Source of the DNA: Leucaena leucocephala
Lineage: Eukaryota > Streptophyta > Magnoliopsida > Fabales > Fabaceae
Assembly (NCBI GenBank): GCA_037074615.1
Contig: CM073535.1
Location: 12,315,001 to 12,379,000, forward strand
Direction of reading: 5' to 3'
Length of the DNA stretch: 64,000 nt
Of this stretch, positions 44,849-57,000 are shown piece by piece. The notes beneath the pieces are model-generated. The model did not search any database, was not told the DNA's origin, and worked only from the letters and a program-made list of their open reading frames with translations. A program made the translations under genes and the position numbers. Position 1 is the stretch's first letter; each line of letters begins with the position of its first letter.

Positions 44849-45481
44849 TTGTAATGGCTATAAATCTCCTCAACTATACAACACTTATGCAAAGAATCAA
44901 GAGGTCTTTTAAGGGTGAAATGATGGAGATATCAAGGAAAAGGGGAAGGAATAAAATTGAGTCTCTTAATTAAAGATGATATAAGTCAAAGTTCATCTAA
45001 ATACTACAAACCATATTCTTCCATTACATATGAATGCTTATTTCCCTTTTATTCTTTTGCTTTAGCTTCTTTTTTCTTTTTCTCAATTTTTTTAATACTA
45101 TCAACCAGCTTATATATAATACTTCCACAAGCTTCTTGAAGGTTATATGGGTTCAAGTAAAAAGATAATCTTGACTTGATTATAGTGCAATTTAGACACA
45201 AGCAAAAATGGTTAACAATGGAATAACAATGAAGGTCCAATAGATAAACAATGGATCAAAATTTATGGTTTGTGTTTATGCCAAAAGGTTTAGAAATGAA
45301 TGCCTCTATTATATTCAATAACATAAATGCGCAAGAAATTTTCAACTCAGAGCCAAGACAAGTTCTAGAGGATATAAACCAATTGATTAATCCTCAATAT
45401 AGAAATTAAGTCCGGGAATCCTTCCAACTAAGGTTTTCATCTAAATTGTTCACACACTAAAGTCTCAAACAATGTTCATTA
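44849..45481 (-). other. 3' internal non-coding DNA of element E (right part)
   Basis: This continues the E internal region after copia B and its target duplication are removed. It is AT-rich with broken frames and no recognised domain. It ends where copia D begins. Confidence 0.45.
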
Positions 45482-47372
45482 TGTTGGAAAATGTGCCCTA
45501 GGGGCCAATCATTATCTTATAAACATTATTGATTTATGAGTTTATCAATTGTGTTATCATATTATTCGCATGTTTAATGTGATGACCATCCTTCATGATC
45601 TTATCCTAAATGTCCCTGGTCGATCATCTGTGCAGGAGCAGAGATGAAATAAGACCAGTATGACTTTGAAGATGTATAGAGATATAAATCAAAGTCATAG
45701 GCACATGTAAGAGTACAAGGTGTTGGATCGACCCGCTATGAGAGAGTTGCATGGGTTACGTCATAAGCTTCTCTCATATAGAAACCATGTCACTATGTCC
45801 TTTGACCTGAGATCATCATGGATTCCTACATGACAAACACTCAGCTTTGACCTAGTCAAAAGTCACTTTTGACCGAGTGATCATAAAGACTATGTTCGGG
45901 CTTAGTGGTTTTTCATGTGAAGGAATACGAGTGGCCAAGATGGAATTTATCCCTCACATTCGTAGAGAGATATTACTGGGCCCCTCGATGAGTGAGTCTG
46001 AGAAATGTATGGCCATACTGTAATGGAAAGGTAGTTCCATTTCTATAGTCAGACTACTCAGGGATCGAGAAAGTAACGGTCAGGAATAGGAGGATGACAT
46101 TATCCATGCCTCATCCATGACTAAAATATCGCGTGACAGAAGGGACACAATATGGTTGTATAAAAGGTTACATCGTTTATCGATCCTCATATGATTTGGG
46201 TAGTCGTTATATCTTGCTAGAGACCGCTTGTGACTTGTGGGCTAGTATAGCAAATGGCCCACTGCCAACTTCATATGGGCCTACAGGGTCGCACACAAAA
46301 TAGCCCAACACGAGCTATGATGTCCAGATTCATTGAATCTAAGACGTGTCTAGATTCAATGAATGATCTAGGGTTGATGTATATATTTATTTATATTTAT
46401 ATTCATATATATATATAAATTTGTATATATATATTTCATATAAGAGAGATTTACAAGATTTAATTTATAAGGATAAATTAAATCTCTATCACGTTTGAAT
46501 TTGAAATTCAAATTGATAGGATATCTCATATAAGAGATATTTACAAGATTTAATTTATAAGGATAAATTAAATCTCTATCACCTTTGAATTTGAAATTCA
46601 AATTGATAGGATATCTCATATAAGAGATATTTACAAGATTTAATTTATAAGGATAAATTAAATCTCTATCACGTTTGAATTTAAAATTCAAATTGATAGG
46701 ATATCTCAAATTTGATTTATGAGAATAAATCAAATATAGTCCAATCTTATCTTTATTTAAATTAAATAAATAGGTGAATTAAATCTGTGGGACGGATTTC
46801 ATATAAACATTATTTATTTAATTAGTTTCTTATTAAATTATACAATATGTGATATTGTATTAATTTCAGAATTAATATAGATTAATTCCAAGATCCAATT
46901 CGGTTGAGGAAAATACAGAGCATCCTATATATCTGATTTTAGGAGCTACGTTTTTTACACATAACACACAACACAAAAGGCTGAACGGAATCTGTAAAAG
47001 GTTTGCAGATAAGAAACTGCTGAAGTAGAGATGGAGAGGACGAATTCTTGAGAGAGCCTTGGAGGGACAGGAGACGCTAGCACGTTGTTCGTGGTTGGAA
47101 CACTGTTCGTGTGGATACTAGTAGAGGAAGCCGACCTGAGGCGTCGACTTCTTGCGATCAGAAAGAGAGCACGAGCCGCGGAGAGAAGCTGTGGACATCT
47201 TCTTGTGATCAGAAAGAGGTCACCAGTCGCGGAAAGAAGCTGTGGAAGTCATTGAGGAACACCAAGGGTAATGCTTCTTTCCACTTGACTTAAATACATA
47301 CGGTAGATCCTAGCAAGGAATGGGAAAAAATTTTTAAATTAATTTCCACTGCGTGTCTTCCAATTCCTTACA
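45482..47372 (+). repeat. 5' LTR of copia element D
   Basis: It starts TGTTGGAAAATGTGCCC and ends CCAATTCCTTACA. The TATA box is at 46926-46932, and three ~90-bp U3 units lie at 46440-46705. In place of the B array it has two repeats of a short GATCAGAAAGAG-containing unit (47155-47240). Confidence 0.95.
46440..46705 (+). repeat. three tandem ~90-bp U3 units in the D 5' LTR
   Basis: GATTTAATTTATAAGG recurs at about 90-bp spacing, with the same 12-bp inverted repeat as in element A in each unit. Confidence 0.85.
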
Positions 47373-47373
47373 G

Positions 47374-47385
47374 TGGTATCAGAGC
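47374..47385 (+). other. primer-binding site of copia element D
   Basis: TGGTATCAGAGC, one base after the LTR end, intact. Confidence 0.9.
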
Positions 47386-48480
47386 CATGCCATTTTGTGT
47401 TTAAGTTAGGCTTGATTATTGATTAATATGATATGTGTTAGTCGTAGCCAATCATATAATATGCGTTTTATGTATGACATATAAAGAATCCGTGTTATGT
47501 ATGACATAAAAGGAATCTAAAAGGGAATTGAAATCGGTGGTGATGCTTTTTTATTTGATCAATTAACATAGATGGGGTCTAGATAATATCGGGACCGCTG
47601 TGGCTACCTGTTCGTAGCGCAACATAATCGTAACATATGTTATTTGATGAATGTTTTAGATATGAAATATTAATTGCCCTTGAATTAAATCTGAATATTG
47701 ATTCTTGAATGTTTGGGTATGGTGAACAATATGGCTCTAGATTGCAAGTGTTGTAATTTTTAAATATGGCCTGTGTGTCGTGCCTTCCTCTATATACTCT
47801 CAATGTACCTTCTCTTCTCATCTCACTCCCCTTGAATGTTAAAAGAGGTTTCTATATGTAATTTCCCTTTTTCTTACTAGAGAGCTCCTCTCATTGGCTT
47901 GAGGGGACTTAGGATAGGTGAGCCATATTGTATCACGTTTAGATTATGCGTATTATGATTATATCATAAACATGCATATACTTGTATGAGATACAAACTG
48001 AGAAACATGCATTCTTATAAACCAGATAGTTAAATTAAGCCCTCTAAATGAAATCTTAAGTCATAATGCCATCAATTTATGAACACTTGTCAAAACCTCG
48101 ATCGCTCAATTGTGAATTCCGCCAAAGTGGGTGCTTTTAAGTTATCTTGGGGAGATAAGCAAGAGTAATGGTGCTACTCTCACATGTTTATTATTGTTTG
48201 ACTTAATTGAGATTAACAAAATGGTTTTCAGTCCCAAGGCATTGGATGGGATTAAAAACAAGCCAGATCATATGATGATAGAATCCCATGAACATCTAAG
48301 AGTTACATTTGATGTAATTGGTAAAGGTGTTACCTACCTAAATAACTTAATTTAAGCGTCATGCCAAAGCGGACTTAAGTTTGAGCCAAATATGGATCTT
48401 AGCCCACTAACTATTGCATTGAGGGTTGTTTATTTAGTGGGAGATTGCTAATTGAATTGCATATTTTTAATTGTAGAATC

Positions 48481-50254
48481 ATGACGACTAGTAATACTGC
48501 TACATTATCCCTACGATCTGTCCTTGAGAAAGACAAACTTAATGGGACAAACTTTCTCGACTGGTTTAGGAACTTGAGAATTGTTCTCAAGTAGGAAAGA
48601 AAGGCGCATGTCCTAGATCAACCCATTCCTGAAGAGCCAGCGACCAGTGCTCCTAGAGCTAAGAGAGATACTTACACGAAGCATAAGGAAGACTCTGTCG
48701 ATGTGGGGTGCTTGATGCTAGCCACCATATTTCTGGAGCTCCAAAGAGATCTGGAACACATGGAGGCTTATGAGATGATTGTGAATCTCAAGGAAATGTT
48801 CCAGCAACAGGCAAGGCAAGAGAGGTATGAGACCACTAAGGCCTTATATTCCTGTAAGATGACTGAAGGTGCATCAGTCAGTACTCATGTCTTAAAGATG
48901 AAAGGGTACATTGATCACCTTGAGAGGCTTAGATTTCCCATGAGCCAGGAGTTAGCTACATATTTGATCTTAAACTCACTCCCAGAAAGTTATGACCAGT
49001 TTGTCATGAACTACAACATGAACAATATGGAGAAATCTATTTCTGAACTGCATGGGATGCTTAAAACTACTGAGCCGAGTCTTAAGAAGAAGCCCAGTGC
49101 TATTTTGATGGTTCAGAAAGAAAAGGGTATGAAAAAGAAAGGCAAAGGCAAGGGGAAGGGTCATGTCTCATCAAGTAAGACCAAAGAGTTAGGCAAGCCC
49201 GAAACCAAGCCTGCACCAAAGAAGGCAAAGCCTCCGAAGGAAGGAGTCTGCTTCTTCTGCAATGAACCTGGTCATTGGAAGAGGAATTGCAAACTCTACC
49301 TCGAAGATCTGAAAAAGAACAAGAAGGATAGTGGGACTATCGCTTCAGGTATTTATGTTATAGACATTCATCTTTCTACTTCCAGTTCATGGGTATTAGA
49401 TACTGCATGTGGTTCTCACATTTGTACAAAAGTGCAGGGACTAAAGGGCAGTAGGAAGCTGAAAAAGGGCGAGGTTGACCTACGAGTTGGAAATAGAGCA
49501 AGTGTTGATGCGTTAGCTGTAGGCACTTATGAATTAGTTCTGCCCACTGGACTTTTGTTAGTTTTGAACAATTGCTATTATGTCCCTGCTTTAAGTAGTA
49601 ACATTGTTTCACTTTCTTATTTGGATAAGGAAGGTTTCACTTCCATTGCTGGGAATAGTAGATGTTCTATTTATCGTAATGATGTTTTCTATGCTCATGG
49701 TGATTTGAATGTTGATCATTACACATTAAATTTGGAACAACCCAATCATGGAAATATCTATAACATAACCACCAAGAGGGTCAAATCGAACGATTTGAAT
49801 CTGACATACCTCTGGCACTGTCGTCTGCATCATATAAATGAGAAACGCATTTTCAAACTCCATCAAGATGGATTTCTAAACTCATTTGATTTTGAATCAT
49901 ATGACACTTGCGAGTCTTGCTTGTTAGGAAAGATGACAAAGTCACCCTTCACTGGGCACAGTGAGAGGGCCACTGATTTATTGGGCCTCATACATTCAGA
50001 TGTGTGTGGACCGATGAACACAAATGCCAGATGAGGTTATTCGTACTTCATAACATTCATAGATGATTTCAGCAAATATGGGTACATCTATCTGATGAAA
50101 CATAAATCTGAATCTTTTGAAAAGTTCAAGATATTTCAAAATGAAGTACAAAACCAGCTTGGCAAAACAATTAAAGCCATTCGATCTGATCGGGGTGGTG
50201 AATATTTGAGCCAAGAGTTCATAGATCATCTTAGGAGTTGTGGGATAGTCTCGC
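48481..50254 (+). pseudogene. copia gag-pol of element D, 5' part, broken
   Basis: It aligns codon for codon with A and B from the same ATG (MTTSNTATLS). Stops interrupt it: TAG at 48592-48594 (codon 38, where A and B have CAG) and TGA at 50032-50034 (where A has a Gly codon). Gag, the CCHC knuckle (CFFCNEPGHWKRNC), the protease motif LDTACGSH and the start of integrase remain readable; HCRLGH has become HCRLHH. It ends at 50254 where chromovirus C inserted within integrase, just after its SDRGGEY region. Non-functional. Confidence 0.9.
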
Positions 50255-51733
50255 TGTAATATCCTTAATCTTCTGTACTGGTTCCTATGTACAGATTAAA
50301 CGGAATATATGAGCTCTGTTTCAGGAAAAACATGTGTACCTTTATGTAAAGAAAAGGATTAAATTGCAAAAGAAAGGAAATTAAGGGACCTAAATGCAAT
50401 TATGGAAAGTTTAAAGTTAGGAATGAAAAGTAGACAAAAATATGGGGTCTTAAAGTGTAATTTTAGCCAAATTAAGGGACTTAATTATAAAGAAGGAAAA
50501 GTTCCCTGGGGCTAAAGTATAATTAAAGAAAATAGGCTAGAAGTGGTTTGCACCGCCCGACAGCATTTCAGTCCCAAATTCTACCAGAAGGTAGGGCAGG
50601 TGACGCCGGGTAACCAAGCCTAATACCGGAATTTTTGAAGACTCCAGATAGCCAGAAATGGACTGATCGTCCAAAAGTTATAAAAATTTATACCGGATAC
50701 CCTAGATTTCAGATATAAGTGGGAAAATACAGGATGATGCGCCTTTATGGACGGATGTCGGGAAACTGACAGGATACCGATAGGAGGTCTGTAGGAAAAG
50801 TTATTCACAAAATAAAGAAATCCAGAAGGAGTGTGAGGCCTCCGGGGATCCGGGTAGGAGATTTATCGGTATTTTTAAAGAGGCTGAATGCGATCGGATG
50901 ACTTCGGTCAGATGACCTTTATAACCCCCAAGGATGCCTGAACACAGTAGGATGCTATATCTGGGAAAAAGAGCCGGTGTCCGGAAAAGGTATATACTCG
51001 GTAAATAATAGTTAAAATATTCAATGAATTGTGTTAAAGGAAGATTCCTCGTAATGCGTGCCATACAGGTAATAGACCCAGGAAGCCTGAAAATGGCGCC
51101 ATTAGAGACCTAATAAGACTCTTGGACTGATAGGTGGGCCAGTGTCCAGCAGAACCCCGGAAAAGTGCGAAATTACGAAAATGCCCCTATGTTGTATAAC
51201 AAGGGCAGCAGATGAATATAGGGTATTCTGGTCATTTTGGACAGACCCAGAGGTCAAGACATGTCTAAATAAGGTTGACTAGAGCCAGTATAAGCTTTGA
51301 CCGGGTCCAGAAAGGTGTGAAATGACGATTTTGCCCTTAGGGATTAAAATAGGACAAGATAGGGCACCAAGGGCATTTTGGTCATTTCGCAGGGGATCTG
51401 TAATTGAGTCTGGACCCAGTATTAAAAAGTTAATGATATAAAGGGTCTAGATACTAAATGTGAGGTCAGTAGACATAAAAAGGATCTTCAAAAATATCAT
51501 ATTCAGAAAACGGCACGTTTTTCGAGGCGATGGACCGGGCCGGTACCAGATTGGACCGGAAAGCTTCCAGAACCTCCAAATTTCGTCACATGAAGAATAT
51601 GGGTGGTGAGGTGTCCCATGAGGTGTCCAGGGTGATGCAGTAAAAAGAATTAAAGAAAATAGGAAATTCCAGGAAAAACCAGGACCACATGTTCAGATGG
51701 CTTCAAAATTACAAGAATGCCATCCATTAAAGC

Positions 51734-51741
51734 TATAAATA
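51734..51741 (+). promoter_or_regulatory. TATA box of the C 5' LTR
   Basis: GCTATAAATACCCCC is conserved in position and sequence in the LTR of H (2321-2328, minus) and in the solo LTR at 19967-22564 (near 21229). Confidence 0.65.
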
Positions 51742-51884
51742 CCCCCTTCCCCTCCCATTTTATGCATCCCACGTTTTTGGCAAGAAAAGAGAGAGAAAGA
51801 AGAGAGAGAAGGAGAAAGAAAGAAAGAAAGGAAGTTCTGGTGGAGTTGGAAGTAGTAAGGAAGTTCTGAAGCTCTGCTTTTGAG

Positions 51885-52134
51885 GTAATAACTAATCCTA
51901 GCTCTTATGTAATGTCTTTGTGATGTGTTGTTTTGTTTGGTTGATTGTTGTCCTATATGTTATGCTTGAAGCTCTATTCCAATGCTATGATCATATGTTA
52001 TTGAATATGGAAGCATGCAGCATACTTATCTATACACAATCACAAGCAAGCACCGTCACTTTGCATTACATATTTTGTTATGATTGTTGTTACTGGGATT
52101 CTTTTGAATCTCATTCCCAAACATAACATTACAG
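51885..52134 (+). other. intron-like interval inside the C LTR (repeated at 60239-60488)
   Basis: GAG|GTAATAACTAATCC at the left and CATAACATTACAG|GGG at the right. Related donors and acceptors occur at matching places in H (2216 to 1236, minus) and the solo LTR 3696-6856 (5056 to 6034). Splicing is inferred only. Confidence 0.35.
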
Positions 52135-53071
52135 GGGAGGTTCTGTCAAAATAAAATTTGGAAATCTTAAGAGACGCCGGTAGGCTGCCGAAATTCCGAC
52201 AACGAAGACGGAACAAAGAAAGGAACTGATACGTACTGTGTACGTAGTGCTGTCTAAGGAGGCTGGAAGTGAGTGGACCCAGCAGGTTCATCCAGTCTTT
52301 CCTGGGTACTACGTAGAATGGTAGTTCGCATAAGGGAATTACCGAATCGGTACAACATCAGTTACTTTCTAAAGAAGAATTATAGCAGTTATGCTGCCGG
52401 TTTTTAGACAGAAAAGGATGTAATAAAATATGAGGGAGTTAATCATGCACTAATTTATAACAGTTGATTATTTGATATTAATTGTTATCTGGCCTGTATG
52501 ACTGATATGTGTTGGCTGTATGCTTGAGTATGTAAAGACTAAATGCTGAAAATAGGCTCAGTGAACAGTAACTCGTGAAGACCCATTCATGTTTGATAAA
52601 TCATTAAAAATAGTAAATGATTGAATTAATGTACGAAATTTTTAGGGTAAAAAGTAGACATACTAAGATTTAATTTGATATATAGAATGTCTAATTTGGA
52701 TGTATACACGAAAAGATATAAATTGTTAAAGTTGGGACCAGAATGCTGGATTCAGGAGAAAGTCGTTGGATGAACAGTAAGATTGAAACGTTGACCCACG
52801 TGAAATTTGTCAAGGATTGGTCAACCAATGATTTTTCCCTGAAATATATTTGAGTTAGCTTCATGTAGCAATTTGAACCACTTCATTTCGATTTTTATAG
52901 AATTAGTTATAAATTTTCAAAATCAGGTCACTCATCTGGAATTTGCCACAGAGAACAGTACTCGATATGAATAAAATTCCAGATTAAGTGTTTAGACTTC
53001 AATGACCCTGAAAGTGGTTTAAGTGCTACTGAATGGTCCCTAAGATGTATAAATATAAGGATGTGACATTT

Positions 53072-53083
53072 TGGTATCAGAGC
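53072..53083 (+). other. primer-binding site of chromovirus C
   Basis: TGGTATCAGAGC, three bases after the LTR end, initiator Met tRNA type, intact. Confidence 0.95.
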
Positions 53084-53180
53084 AAAGGATTCTGGCTTAA
53101 GAAATGCTCTGAATAGATGATTTATAGAAAGATATACCATGATAAAGCCGTCATAATTGACACTAAGTAGTGTTTGCAGG

Positions 53181-53885
53181 ATGGCTAGACATAGAATTAG
53201 GTCTGGAACTACGGTAAACCAATGGGAATTAAGACCAGAGGTCTCTAGTTCAGATAGTTCAGAAGAAGAGATAGTAAGCAATGATTCTGACCTCTGGACA
53301 CCTCCAGTAGCTGGTGATTCTGAGGAGGATAGTTCCTCGATAGGATCAAACTTTCCAATTGATGATCAGGAAGTGATGATAACAGAAGGCCCTATTCCTG
53401 CCATTTCCATATGTGCGGTACCCTTGAATATAACAGACAGTTTAGGGTCCAGCCAAGTACGTGTTCAGAGTAATGCGCCAGGTTCCAGTAGGCCCGAAGT
53501 GACTCTGGTATAAATGTATTTGGGAGGTTTAATCGTAAGAATGGTCCCAGGGAGGAACCTGAGTAGAGAGCAACTTGAGAGCTCGGTAGCATTAGCCCGA
53601 CAACTATACGAGTTGAGGCAGACCCTGTTCGAAAACATAGATCAAGATTATTCGGTCTACCAGGAGTTTATCACAAGGGTGAAAGCCATATATCAAGCCT
53701 GGGATTCAAATGTGTTAACCATGGGGCTTTGGCTAGAAATTATGAATGACGTATTGCCGAAGACTCCTACCTGGAGATCGGAGTTGGACCAGTATTTTGA
53801 TAGAGAATCATATTGTACCATATCCGACTGGATCTACCTAGTAGAAGAATACATTAGAATAAAGTTTAAGAAAATTAGAGTATAA
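53181..53885 (+). pseudogene. pre-gag ORF1 of chromovirus C, one in-frame stop
   Basis: A reading frame of about 235 codons lies between the primer site and gag. It is interrupted only by TAA at 53511-53513, after which the same frame continues from ATG 53514. The ATG at 53181 was chosen because H has its ATG at the same aligned place. The first half is acidic and serine-rich (SSSDSSEEE) with a LWTPPV motif. The second half looks like a helical globular domain (SREQLESSVALARQLYELR, then SELDQYFDRESY). I recognise no domain and no function is assigned. Extra ORFs before gag are known from Ogre/Tat elements, but this is a chromodomain element. H keeps a homologous remnant, so the ORF is ancestral to this family. 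Confidence 0.6.
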
Positions 53886-54080
53886 AAGACTAGAATGGTA
53901 CTGTGATATGTACATATATTCTGTATGTATATTATGTGTGAAATGAAATTTATTGTATTTCCTTCTGTTTTTAAGTATAACAAAATGGTACGAACAAGGA
54001 GAACTATTCTAGCTGAGGAACCCCGAGAGGCTGGAAACCTTAATCAAATGATTCTAGAACGATTAGAACAGTAACAAAAG

Positions 54081-57000
54081 ATGATAGAAGAAATGAGAGC
54101 TGCTCAAGCACGAAATGAACAAGACAGAGATGCTGCCATAGTCGCGGCAGTAGCAGCAGCTGTAAATAATTTAAGACCGCGAGAGCCTTCAGGAGCAACT
54201 AGTAGAGAACCTGAAGAAGTACCACAGCAGGCAGAACAGCCCCAGAGAAGGGATGAATCAAGGGAGGAGGCAGTTGGCATCCAACAATGGATGGTGCGAT
54301 TTTGCAAACACAATCCTCCCATATTCAAAGGGACATTTGAAGTACATGTAGCAGAAAATTGGGTCAGCAGATTAGAGAAGATCTTTAAGGTCCTCGACTG
54401 CCCGACTAAAACCAAGGCCCAAATGGCCATCTATCAATTGGAAAAGGATGCGGATAGATGGTGGAAGAATACAGAATTACTTCTCCAAGCAAGAGATATT
54501 CCAGTTACCTGGGAAGTATTTCTTGAGCAATTTTATGAGAAATATTTCCCTCAATCTGTCAGAGATGAAAGGGAGGCTGAATTCCTTGTGCTAAGGCAAG
54601 GAGAAAAAGAAGCTTTTGATGAATATTTGGCCAAGTTCATCCGGCTATCTCAATATTCAACTTACCTACGCCAAGTGGATGACGAACGCTGGATGACAGA
54701 AAGAATGATTCGAGGGCTGAATTCTATGTTAAAGGAGAAGTTAACTCCCCAACAATACAGCCAGTTCAATAAGGCTGTGGAAGCATGTCGAATCGTTGAG
54801 AACAGCATGAATCATAGAATGCTGTCCAGATCTGGGAGTAAAGATCAAGCGACTCCTGATAAGGCCGGACGGAATCAAGAAGCGGCCAGTGGGAGCGGCT
54901 ATAAGAAAAGAAAGCGCCCGTGGCAGACCAAGAGGCCTAATAAGGGAAATTTTCGCGGAAGATCCAATAACAGGGATCCGAAGGCCCCAGTATGTGAAAA
55001 GTGTGGAAAGAATCATGGTGACAGACCATGTTTGATGGGCCAGAATGTATGCTACACCTGCGGAAAGCCCGAACATTTTTCCAGAGAATGTCCTCAAGCT
55101 ATAACTGATCCAAGGCCAAGGACGGCGGGACGAGTGTTTGCACTCACTAGAGAGGATGCTCAGCGATCATCTGAGATGATCCAAGGTACAATCCATCTCA
55201 ATGATCATGTTGTGACTGCCCTATTTGATTCGGGTGCAAGTCATTCCTTTATATCTTATGAATGTGCTAAATGCCTAGGCCTTCTGATAAGCAAGTTATG
55301 TTATGATATACAGGTCAAAACCCCCACCAACGTTAGGGTGATCACATCTGATGCCTGTCTAAATAGTGTGGTGCGTTATGAGCACTGTAGTACCACCCTG
55401 GACCTGATCTGTATGCCTTTCCAGGAGATTGAAGTCATACTCGGTTTAAATTGGTTATCCTCCAATAATGTGATGTTGGACTGCAGAAACAAGACCCTAG
55501 TTCTTGGTCCAAAGATCACTGATCGGAGCTTAGAAGTACAACTGAACTTCATGACAGAGGCTCAGGCAGAAAAATGTCTATGGAAAGGATGTCAGGGATA
55601 TGTGGTATTCTTTTCTGTTCAAATAGAAGTGGAGGAAGGCATCGAGGAGGTTCCTGTAGTCAATAAATTTCCTGAAGTCTTTCCAAAGGAGATTCAGGGA
55701 TTGCCTTCAGAGCGTGAAGTGGAGTTTGCGATCGACATTGTACCTGGAGCTGGACCAGTATCAAAAGCCCCATACAGGATGGCTCCCAACGAAATGATGG
55801 AACTGAAGAAGCAAATTGAGGAGCTATTGGAGAAAGGTTTTATACGACCCAGTGTATCGCCATGGGGTGCTCCAGTACTGTTCGTCAAGAAGAAAGATGG
55901 TAGCTTAAGGCTGTGCATTGACTACAGGGAATTAAATAAGCTTACAGTTAAGAACAAGTATCCTCTTCCCAGAATTGATGACCTGCTAGATCAATTGGCA
56001 GGAGCGAGCTTATTCTCCAAGATTGACTTGAGATCTGGCTACCATCAACTAAGGGTCAAGCCAGATGATATTCCAAAGACGGCGTTCAGAACGCGCTACG
56101 GACATTTTGAATTTTTGGTGATGCCTTTTGGACTAACCAATGCACCTGCTATTTTCATGGACTATATGAATCAGATTTTCAGGCCTTATCTAGATCAGTT
56201 CGTTGTGGTCTTTATTGATGATATTCTGGTGTACTCCAAATCTCCAGAGGAGCATGAAAGGCATTTGAGGATTGTTCTTGGTATCCTTAAAGAGAAGAAG
56301 CTCTATGCTAAGCTGAGTAAGTGCGAGTTTTGGCTTTCAGAAGTCAAATTTCTCGGTCATGTCATATCCCGAGACGGGGTAGCTGTAGATCCTAGCAAAG
56401 TTGAAGCAGTTTTGAGCTGGGAACAGCCAAGGACAGTGACAGAGATTAGAAGTTTTCTTGGCCTAGCAGGGTACTTCAGACGATTCATTCAAGACTTTTC
56501 TCGAATTGCCTTACCACTTACCAAGCTGACCAGAAAGAATCAGCAGTTTAAGTGGGATGAGAAGTGCGAGGCTAGCTTCCAGCAGTTGAAGCAGAGATTA
56601 ACGACTACTCCCGTGCTGATTATTCCAGACCCAACTCAGACTTATGTAATCTACACTGATGCTAGCAAGCAGGGTCTGGGATGTGTGCTTATGCAGCAAG
56701 GTCGAGTAGTAGCCTACGCCTCTCGGCAGTTAAAGCCACATGAAGAGAATTATCCCACTCATGATCTGGAGCTTGCGGCGGTGGTCTATGCCCTGAAGAT
56801 ATGGAGGCACTATTTATACGGAGCAACGATAGAGTTATTTTGCGACCACAAAAGCCTGAAGTATCTGCAGGATCAGAAAGAGCTGAACATGAGGCAGCGG
56901 CGATGGATGGAATTGTTAAAAGATTATGACTTCCAGATTAAATACCATCCAGGAAAAGCCAATGTGGTAGCTGATGCCCTGAGTAGAAAGGTGGTGCAGG

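Larger units (their letters stand above)
50255..53068 (+). repeat. 5' LTR of chromovirus C
   Basis: It starts TGTAATATCCTTAATC and ends AAGGATGTGACA. The TATA box is at 51734-51741, followed by a GA-rich run (51787-51835). An intron-like interval, GAG|GTAATA...TTACAG, spans 51885-52134. Confidence 0.97.

Noticed and set aside
53514..53885. A separate 123-codon gene starting at ATG 53514
   Set aside because: It is in the same frame as the upstream ORF and directly follows its TAA, so one interrupted ORF is the simpler reading.
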